The position numbers and the translations under genes are program-made. From assembly GCA_000697335.1 (NCBI GenBank), contig JNEM01011103.1:1-10069 (forward strand): DNA of 10,069 bases, in the 5' to 3' direction. This stretch comes from Conidiobolus incongruus B7586. Its lineage: Eukaryota; Entomophthoromycota; Entomophthoromycetes; Entomophthorales; Conidiobolaceae. Below the pieces are notes generated by a model that was not told where the DNA came from, ran no database searches, and was given only the letters and a program-made list of their open reading frames with translations. The first letter of the stretch is position 1, and the number at the start of each line of letters is the position of its first letter. Below are positions 1 through 6,617 of the stretch, piece after piece.

Positions 1-581
1 TTATCTATATAATTTAAAAAAATTACTATTTAATATATTATCTAATTAATAAATAATATAAGAAAAATAAATTTACTTAATATTAATAATTTCTTAAATA
101 TATAAAAAAAATACTGTTTAATATTAAAATAATAGATTTTAGTTTTCAAATTCTTAATATTTGATATTATTAAGAAATTAATAAAATATTTTTTTGTGTT
201 TTTATTTAATACTCATTTCTTATATCAAAATTTAAAAGCAATAATTATATTTAATATTATTTAGTTAAAAACATTAATTTTGGAAAATATTGGTTATCTT
301 AAACATGAATTTTAAAGTTATTATTAAACTAGTGCAACCAAATATTAGAAAGTTTTCAATAAAGTCCCTATTATCATTAAGTTTAGAAGTGTGAAAATCA
401 ACACCCTTAAGCGATAATTTCTATTTTGTATAAGCTGCTTTGGAAATTATTGAATATTGAATATGTTATGACAAAAATTTGATAAAATCTTGGTAAACAA
501 CTTTTGATTATAAGAATTGGCCAGTATTATTTTGAAATTTTCATATTAACCACGAGTTGCACTTTTTATTACACTAGAATC

Positions 582-596
582 TATATATATATATAT
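582..596. repeat. (TA)n microsatellite
   Basis: An uninterrupted TA dinucleotide run of 15 bases. Such runs are expected at this base composition, and no function is implied. Confidence 0.85.
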
Positions 597-2784
597 TCAA
601 CTAGATTTTATGCAAGTACTTTTGTCCTAACTTAATAATGAACATAATTGCAATTGAATATATGGAATTGAGATAATTAAAATAGATTATTAATTTACAT
701 ATTGAGATATAATGTATCCAATAGTAATTTTTAATGTAAACCACCGATGATTTAATATCAATGTATAAGAAGATATTTAATATTAATAATAATATTAAAT
801 TTAATCATATATTTTAAAATCATGTTTAAATCTTGTCAATATTTTATAATTGAATTTGGAGGGATGGATTTAATTAAATATGAATTTGGTTGAAAATGAA
901 ATACATTGATATTATTTATAATAATATTATTAGCAATGGCTTATTGTAATAAGGTTTACAGATATAATCAACTTTCTGTTAATAAACAGTATTATTAATT
1001 TTGAATGATCATTATAGTTTGAATTGGGTATATTATAAAATCTGAAAAAGAGAATGAGTATTTATTTAAAATTAGCAATTAAATAATATTGATAATTTTA
1101 TAGACTTTTTACAAGGTCCGTAAAACAGAATAAAAAAAATTATAAATCATATCATTATTAAATGTTTATAACTTAATGCAATATAGAATATATCCAAGAT
1201 AATGATACTAATAGGAATAATGCTTTATTGTTGAATTTTATTTGAAACGGTAAATAAGCAGATGATATTATGTTAATATAGTGGCATTTCAAATGCTCTT
1301 TAGTGGAGTGTTGGATTGACTATAAAATTCATTAAATTTTAAACTGGAAATCATTCTTTATCCATATATATTGAATTTTGTAATATTCTTTAATATATTG
1401 AATTGCTCAAAATATATATTTTATATCATATAGATATTTACATCGTAAAATTAAAATTATCAATTTTTTCATGATAAAAATTGAAACATTTTCAATTAAA
1501 ACCAAATTTAATCATTTAATTTTTATTAGATGATATTTGGGTGAATTGGTATATGCCAAGTAAAAAATAATGCTAAACAATTCTACCGAATTTATATCAA
1601 AACTCAGCTAAAATCGATAGAAAAAATAACTGCGAGATATTGGTAATATTCCATAATTGAAATTATTTCAAGTTAACCATTTTTATTCATCTAAATTTAG
1701 CGCCAAATTGCTTTGCTTGAATTTTGTTGAGTTAATCAATTTTACAAAACAATTAATTTAATCTGAAACTGATGATGTAATCCATTAACTAAATTATATT
1801 TCATTCCAAATTTCATCGAATTCACTTTTTTTAAACAATCTACCAATGAACACCTTGCAATTGAGTAATTGGAATTTTGAAAACTTAATAGAGAATTATC
1901 AAATAGTTAATCAACTAAATTAGTAAAAAATTTATTTTGAATAATTACTAACAGAATTAAAGAATTTATGGAGACAATGATGTCACCAAACTCCAATTTC
2001 ATTGGTGCAATCGATAATAAAGTTTGATAGTTAAACTTCAGAGAAGTGAATAAAATGAATTGAATTTATTTTTTTTGAAAAGAATTTAATCAACCAATAG
2101 GATCATTTTTGTTAACAGAATAAGTTGGCTAATTTGACCAAATTGTTTAACAAGCTAGATTGAATTCAAAATTTTAGAAACTGAATCAATTTCAATATCT
2201 CTGTATAATTCCAGACCTAACAATTAACATATTTATGATTATTTACACTAGTTTGAATTGATCGTACCTTGCTGAATTAAAGTGTTAAATACTAATAGCT
2301 ATATTTAACTAAGTTATATTTTACTAAAATAATCTATAAAAATTGATTTTATTTGATAAATCAGTATTTGGTTTGATTTGCAACAATACTAAACTAAATT
2401 TTCAAAAAGTTTTTGAATTTAAATTAAAATTCAAACTCAAATATATTACTTTGCCAAATATAATTTCACTCTCAGTGATTCAACATAAATAAATCGAGTT
2501 TTCTAGAATTTGATTAGATGATTATTTCTTATTAAGATCGTCAGAAAAAGATAGAAATGAATAATAGAATAATATGATTTTTAATCATGAAAAAGATTTC
2601 TAATAAACGCGTGATTATACTATTATTAGGCTGTGTATCTTATATTATAGGGTTGATCGCTATATCTATGAATCAAAAATATATGATTTATTATGAACTA
2701 AATTGAAATATAAATTCAAAATTTAATGTGGTAATGAAATAGAATTAAATACAAATTATTTAAGGATATATCTTTTAAATTTGA

Positions 2785-2803
2785 ATATATATATATATAT
2801 ATA
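2785..2803. repeat. (AT)n microsatellite
   Basis: An uninterrupted AT run of 19 bases between TTGA and ATTTG. It is self-complementary and could be length-variable between strains. Confidence 0.9.
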
Positions 2804-3063
2804 ATTTGAAATATTCAGCAGTTAAAATATATTTTGACTGGGTTAGAATACTTAATTATTTTGCATCCCGATTTTATCACAAAATAATTACTGCAATAAT
2901 GTTTTATATCGATCAAAATATTTATTTATTTATTATATATTTCATAACTATGGTACAATGCTAAGTTTAAGGCAATAATTTCTATATTTGTAAATTATTT
3001 ACATCCTTAAATTTATAACAATTGGACGGATATTTGATCAAAATCATATTATTCAAATTAAAA

Positions 3064-3083
3064 AAGTTTATTACAATAAACTT
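3064..3083. repeat. 20-bp near-perfect palindrome
   Basis: AAGTTTATT (3064-3072) and AATAAACTT (3075-3083) are perfect reverse complements separated by AC. It lies about 780 bp past the stop codon of the bZIP gene. Function is unknown; arms this AT-rich can arise by chance. Confidence 0.7.
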
Positions 3084-3101
3084 ACACAAAGTATAAATTT
3101 G

Positions 3102-3120
3102 AGGTGTCACCTTTATAAAG
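3102..3120. repeat. Two overlapping palindromes, AGGTGTCACCT and CTTTATAAAG
   Basis: AGGTG-T-CACCT (3102-3112) is a perfect inverted repeat around a single T. It overlaps by two bases the perfect palindrome CTTTATAAAG (3111-3120), which contains TATAAA. The first is unusual because its arms are GC-richer than the surroundings. It resembles a binding site for a dimeric factor, but no matching regulator can be named, and no gene starts nearby on either strand. Confidence 0.5.
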
Positions 3121-3537
3121 TTATCAATATATCAAGATAAATATTCTCATCATCAATCAATGTTCAACTATTCAAATCAAATCTATTCATCATAACGATA
3201 TCTTCAGTAACAAATTACAAATTCTATATATAATTAATTTTAATTTGAAATTAATTGATTCAATTATTCCACTAATTAATTAATGATTGGTACAATATAA
3301 AATATATAGATTTTATGCAATTGCTCCTGACTTCCTGAATATGGAACGAATAATTTACAATGAGGGGTTGATTTCAAATATTATATTGGGTGAGAAATTT
3401 TTAAATTAGTATAAACCCTCTAAAAATAATAAAAAAAGATTATTATATTATTATGTATAGATATATTCCTATTTTTTTATAATTAATAATTTTATATTAA
3501 AATTATTCTTTTTTCTGTTTAATTGGGCTTTTTTTTA

Positions 3538-3645
3538 AATTTGGTAATTTTTCAAGTCATACATGGACTAATATAAATCAAAATGATTTTTATTAAATTT
3601 ATGATAGAAGAACTTGAAAAATTAAAAAAAATCATGTACCAAATT
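3538..3645. repeat. Foldback (inverted repeat) of about 108 bp
   Basis: The left arm at 3538-3557 is contiguous. Its inner 12 bases (AATTTTTCAAGT, 3546-3557) are perfectly complementary to ACTTGAAAAATT at 3612-3623. Its outer 9 bases (AATTTGGTA, 3538-3546) are perfectly complementary to TACCAAATT at 3637-3645. The right arm carries 13 extra bases (3624-3636) between the two blocks. The interior is about 54 bases. This could be the remnant of a miniature foldback transposon, or a transcript hairpin if bZIP transcription reads beyond its polyadenylation signal. No target-site duplication was identified. Confidence 0.5.
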
Positions 3646-3762
3646 AGCAATATAAATAAAATCGCTGATAAACTCTATAAATATTATGATATATCAATCT
3701 GTGAAAATAACATTACAATATTAATATTAATGTGAATTTTATTAAATACAATTCCAATTAAT

Positions 3763-3790
3763 TTTATTCACCATATATATATATATATAT
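3763..3790 (-). terminator. Putative polyadenylation signal of the bZIP gene
   Basis: On the minus strand, about 70 bases past the stop codon, lies a TA run (3773-3790), followed by AATAAA at 3763-3768. This order, a TATATA-type efficiency element and then an A-rich positioning element, is what fungal 3' ends typically use. The TA run is also simply a microsatellite, and AATAAA is frequent in this sequence, so the call rests on position and order. Cleavage would be expected roughly 10-30 bases further on, around 3735-3755. Confidence 0.45.
3773..3790. repeat. (AT)n microsatellite in the bZIP 3' region
   Basis: An 18-base AT run within the presumed 3' untranslated region, followed by further TATATA strings to 3798. 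Length variation here could alter 3'-end choice if the run serves as the efficiency element. Confidence 0.8.
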
Positions 3791-3860
3791 TTATATATAA
3801 CTTTTAAATATAAATGAAATTCTCGAAATATAGTCAAGTTTACAAATAAGCTGGGGCATG

Positions 3861-4700
3861 TTATATGGAATTCTCACAAGTAGCGCTTGCTAGGAGTATT
3901 TTAAGGTCCATAATTTGCTGCTTTAATTCCATTAGTTCATTCTCTAGCAATTCGTTCTCTTTCGTGTTCTTTTCGATCGTTTTGATTGTTTCTTCTTGCC
4001 ACTTCTTGGTCTTTTGTCTACATTTAGATGCTGCTATCCTGTTTCTTTCTAACTTGGAAAGCTTTGTGGTAGATTGATTTGTTATGGTATTTTTAAGCTC
4101 TTTCGCTGCGCTTGATTTCATTTTTCTACTTTTGGTGGCTTTAGGTTTAGTTGAAGTTGTTGGTTCATTTTGCTGGTTAGAGTTGACTGTTGGAACATTG
4201 CTTAAGGTGTAAGGAGTATAGTCACTACTAGATAACTGATAATGAGGAGGAGAGGTTGTTATAATCGAGTTAGAATCCGATAATAAGAGGTCTGGAATAT
4301 AATTAGTATCGATTATTGAGCTTTGTGGAATCGGAGTTAACATAAAATTATAGTCATTGAGTAATAAATTATCTCCTATAGATACTATAGGATCAACTTT
4401 TTGACTTGTAATCATAGGAACAGAAACCATTGATGATAAAGTGTTAGTAAAATCCAAAGGAACAGAATCAATTCCTCCGCAAGCTGAAGAAAAAGAGTTC
4501 ATGTAATCGTCGTCTGGCCAAAGAGAGCCCACTTGGATGCTCTCATTAGGATAAGTAGCTGGAGGAGTTAAGGCTAGTGAGGCAGTATCCGGAGTTGGAT
4601 ACTTAAGTTGAATCCAAGGTTCAAATTCTGAAGAATATAAATTTAATTTGAAATCATTAGCGTGCTTATCCTGAAAAAGTGGTTGAGTGGCCAATTTCAT
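3861..4700 (-). CDS. bZIP transcription factor, ATF2/Atf1 (ATF/CREB) type
   Basis: A complete 279-residue, single-exon gene. It is predicted to bind DNA as a dimer in the nucleus. The basic region spans about residues 213-234, with core LERNRIAASKCRQ. The family N-x7-R signature is N220...R228, with A223, A224, C227 and W234 as in ATF2/Atf1 proteins. The zipper runs about 238-273. Its d positions are T238, N245, L252, L259 and L266, and its a positions are I242, N249, L256 and I263; N249 is the usual buried Asn. The end, LKILLASATC (266-275), parallels the LKxLLLAHxxC end of ATF2/Atf1. The first two d positions are not leucine, which suggests a weak N-terminal zipper half. Residues 1-185 are S/T/P-rich and probably disordered, with five S/T-P sites (T36, T45, T122, S150, T162), consistent with MAP-kinase control as known in the family. 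Lys/Arg-rich 185-195 may be a nuclear signal. The start is firm: an in-frame TAA lies at 4719-4721, there is no other ATG between, and A is at -3. G+C is about 38%, well above the flanks. The exact orthologue is unknown. Confidence 0.93.
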   Translation of the reverse strand: MKLATQPLFQDKHANDFKLNLYSSEFEPWIQLKYPTPDTASLALTPPATYPNESIQVGSLWPDDDYMNSFSSACGGIDSVPLDFTNTLSSMVSVPMITSQKVDPIVSIGDNLLLNDYNFMLTPIPQSSIIDTNYIPDLLLSDSNSIITTSPPHYQLSSSDYTPYTLSNVPTVNSNQQNEPTTSTKPKATKSRKMKSSAAKELKNTITNQSTTKLSKLERNRIAASKCRQKTKKWQEETIKTIEKNTKENELLENELMELKQQIMDLKILLASATCENSI

Positions 4701-4758
4701 TTTGAAAACTACAAATACTTAATGGGGTACTTTTGTCTGACTGAGGGCAATTGATCGA

Positions 4759-4768
4759 CTATATATAC
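4759..4768 (-). promoter_or_regulatory. TATA box of the bZIP gene
   Basis: On the minus strand the sequence reads GTATATATAG, ending about 59 bases before the ATG. At the usual TATA-to-start spacing, transcription would begin about 25-35 bases downstream, giving a 5' leader of only some 25-35 nt. The leader region (4701-4758) is richer in C and G than its surroundings. TATA-like strings are common in this DNA, so the support is the position. No CRE (TGACGTCA), AP-1 or STRE element was found within about 500 bp upstream. Confidence 0.5.
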
Positions 4769-4954
4769 TACTAATTAATGGCAGCAAAATCCGATTTAGT
4801 AACAAACTAGAACAATATTATAAATTTAATTAACATCAAGTATCCAATTTCAAATATTAAATTCAATAATCAAATAACTTAATCCAATTTGATTCATACC
4901 ATGTGAAGCAAAATATACTATCTCCAAATTAGGCAGTCTACTCTTAAGATTCAT

Positions 4955-4979
4955 TTGTCCAATGATTTGCTTTGGACAA
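4955..4979. repeat. Inverted repeat TTGTCCAA/TTGGACAA
   Basis: TTGTCCAA (4955-4962) and TTGGACAA (4972-4979) are perfect 8-base reverse complements separated by 9 bases. The arms are GC-richer than the surroundings and lie about 255 bp upstream of the bZIP start codon, inside a plausible promoter zone. The spacing of one to two helical turns would suit a dimeric regulator. The binding protein is unknown, and chance is possible. Confidence 0.5.
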
Positions 4980-5217
4980 TTTAAATAAATATATTTTTTC
5001 CTATTTCTTATCGCTTATAAAATTAGCATTATTAGCGACACTGCTTGGTTTCATAATATTACCATAGAATATGATTGGTTTAATCTAACTCTTTACTATC
5101 CAATCAATCTTATTTTTAATCGCTATTTCCAAATTGTTTAATTTTGTTAACAAATTATAATATTTTAGTCACTATAAAAATTTTCCTTTGAATAATTTGA
5201 TTTTTTAAATTATACAG

Positions 5218-5310
5218 ATAATGAAAGATGTTATGAATTTAATACAAACTAAACCAGGCTAAAATTTATATAATAATTAAAATATAACATCTTTTAACAT
5301 TATAAAAGAT
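5218..5310. repeat. Foldback element with two alternative hairpins
   Basis: AAAGATGTTAT (5224-5234) is perfectly complementary to ATAACATCTTT (5284-5294). The pairing resumes after a 3-base gap with ATAATG (5218-5223) against CATTAT (5298-5303), giving 17 paired bases around a loop of 49. The right arm alone can also fold on itself: ATCTTTTA (5289-5296) with TAAAAGAT (5303-5310). The structure resembles a small MITE-like remnant or a switchable RNA hairpin. No target-site duplication or related copy was seen in the window. Confidence 0.5.
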
Positions 5311-5703
5311 ATTTTTAATAGAATTGAAATGCCAATATTCTATTATGAATTATATTAATTATTTAATTAATTATTTGTTAAATTTAGTTTCGTCAATCCA
5401 TTAAATTTATGTTCATCGAATTTTTAATATCAAAATCTGATTTCAAGACTGTATTATATTAAATATAGCAAATATATGATGAATATCTATTGGTTAGGTT
5501 GAAAATCATATCAATCGATTAATTAACATCCATTAATTAAAACTAAATCATTGAATATACCATTATTGATAATTTGAAGTTTCTCTTTAATTTTTTTAAT
5601 TTAGTCAATAAATTTAGATATCGATTCGATCGACATTTTCAGATTAATAACTATAGTAATACACTTAATATTATTGAGTTAATTGGAAATATAGTTTATA
5701 TCG

Positions 5704-5720
5704 TCCTTAATTATTAAGGA
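5704..5720. repeat. 17-bp palindrome
   Basis: TCCTTAAT-T-ATTAAGGA is a perfect inverted repeat around one central T. It may be a binding site or chance; no gene adjoins it. Confidence 0.55.
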
Positions 5721-6246
5721 AATATCTGTAGCTTTATAGCATACGAATAACTTTGAGATTGCCTTGTTCTAACAATTGTTCATCAGATCAAACAATATTA
5801 ACTATAAAATGAAAATAAAACTACTAATAACCAATCTTAAAAATTTACTATTTCCGAATATCATTTTAACATTCATGTAGAAATTATTAAAGATATTGTA
5901 TATCAGTATTATAGATTTTAGTGATTGATTTTGCTAGTCTTTCAACTATATCAATAACTTTATAATTTGATTAATGTTTAAATTTTGAATGGTCTATATT
6001 CTAGATATACTTTGGATAATACCAATATTTGAAATTTTTTACCAAAAATAGCACCTTAAACTTTAAATTTTCAAAATAACTCTAAAAATTTCATATTAAA
6101 ACTCTATGAGAATATCTAATTATCAATATAAATTTTATCATTTAAATGTGTCAGGAGTGTCGACTGGACCTCCCGTCAGATCATCTCGTATTGGCAACGG
6201 TGATCACCAAAACAAGCCGGTTGAAGGGATGATTTGGGAACCATGG

Positions 6247-6254
6247 TGACGTCT
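6247..6254 (+). promoter_or_regulatory. Near-CRE sequence TGACGTCT inside the GC island
   Basis: It matches 7 of 8 bases of the palindromic CRE TGACGTCA, the site bound by ATF/CREB bZIP dimers, the same family as the protein encoded 1.5 kb away. I noticed no other TGACGTC in the window. There is no gene beside it, so any link is speculative, and one such match in a 460-bp GC-rich segment is not strong evidence. Confidence 0.2.
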
Positions 6255-6492
6255 GCACTTGTTAGGGCATGAACATTTAATAAAAGAACATGGTTTCATA
6301 ATCACGTTATTGTTGGGTTCTTCCTTGGACGAAGCTCGGCTAACTGGCTGAATCACCATCCTATAATCAAGATCATAACACTTCGTCCCTTAACTAGCAT
6401 AGTAAATGTCGGTATCGGTTTTGGTCATTCCTCCTTTGAGCACTCTCATCAACATAGACTCCAAACGATGGTATACACTCCATCCCTTCGCA

Positions 6493-6591
6493 TCATGGTG
6501 GCCATCCAGCTAGTCATATATGCACCTCGTCTGATCTGAGTGATTCTTGGGGCTCTCTCGTCCCCCGGCATGGCTAATATGACCACCATGA
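6493..6591. repeat. Nested inverted repeat at the right end of the GC island
   Basis: TCATGGTGGCCAT (6493-6505) pairs with ATGACCACCATGA (6579-6591) at 12 of 13 positions. Inside the 73-base loop, GGGG (6549-6552) can pair with CCCC (6562-6565). Arms this GC-rich are unlikely by chance given the base composition of the window. The structure may be a subterminal hairpin of a mobile element or part of a folded RNA. Confidence 0.5.
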
Positions 6592-6617
6592 CCCTTGCTA
6601 ATCTAGCCAATCGCTTA

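Larger units (their letters stand above)
1..3762. other. AT-rich non-coding stretch left of the bZIP gene
   Basis: I see no supportable gene here. Stops occur in all frames at about the rate expected for 80% A+T DNA, and the longest open stretches (for example about 49 codons at 2341-2487) are within chance. Composition is uneven: about 5-10% G+C by hand count at 1-200 and up to about 27% around 1680-1740. The 1500-2300 part is slightly richer and word-diverse and could be a very old decayed repeat, but no family is recognisable. Contents that can be named are TA microsatellites, short palindromes and one foldback, listed separately. No tRNA-like A/B-box pair was seen. Confidence 0.6.
4769..6146. 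other. AT-rich non-coding stretch upstream of the bZIP gene
   Basis: No gene is supportable here. The stretch is about 18% G+C by hand count on sample lines. The part nearest the gene must hold any upstream regulatory DNA. CCAAT motifs occur in both orientations near 5075-5107 (GATTGGTTTAATC, then TCCAATCAATC), but they lie about 380 bp from the start codon and may be chance. Inverted repeats at 4955-4979, 5218-5310 and 5704-5720 are listed separately. Confidence 0.55.
6147..6614. other. GC-rich island of unknown origin, possibly a solo LTR or other inserted repeat
   Basis: Hand counting 6181-6600 gives 192 G+C of 420 (about 46%), against roughly 18-20% on both sides, with borders only a few bases wide. 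This implies a fairly recent insertion that has not drifted to the local composition. The left edge reads TGTGTCAGGAG; a TGTCA start and a length of about 460 bp would fit a fungal Ty3-type solo LTR. AATAAA occurs at 6279-6284 and at the right border (6617-6622). No matching short duplication of flanking DNA could be established, so the LTR reading is unproven. No clear protein is encoded: the longest open stretch noted is 61 codons on the minus strand (6207-6389), with a small Cys/His cluster (CSCPNKCRRHH), which may be chance. Alternatives are a non-autonomous DNA element, a transferred fragment, or a structured RNA gene. Confidence 0.7.

Noticed and set aside
1680-1900. Minus-strand run of about 33 codons with a protein-like appearance
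   Set aside because: Its length is within chance given the number of frames scanned, the flanking codons contain stops at the random rate, and no family pattern was recognised.
2341-2560. An open stretch of about 49 codons followed by LDDYFLL, loosely like a reverse-transcriptase LDD box
   Set aside because: None of the other conserved reverse-transcriptase blocks lies in register around it, and open runs of this length are expected somewhere in 10 kb of this composition.
3356-3422. GAGGGGTT ... AACCCTC as possible terminal repeats of a small transposon
   Set aside because: The match stops after about 7-8 bases, the span is only about 60 bp, and there is no duplicated target site.
3865-4077. 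A 70-residue open frame on the plus strand, rich in Phe, Ser and Leu
   Set aside because: It lies entirely antisense to the 3' end of the bZIP gene. Its hydrophobic look comes from reading the complement of Lys/Glu-rich zipper codons. There is no promoter or homology to support it.
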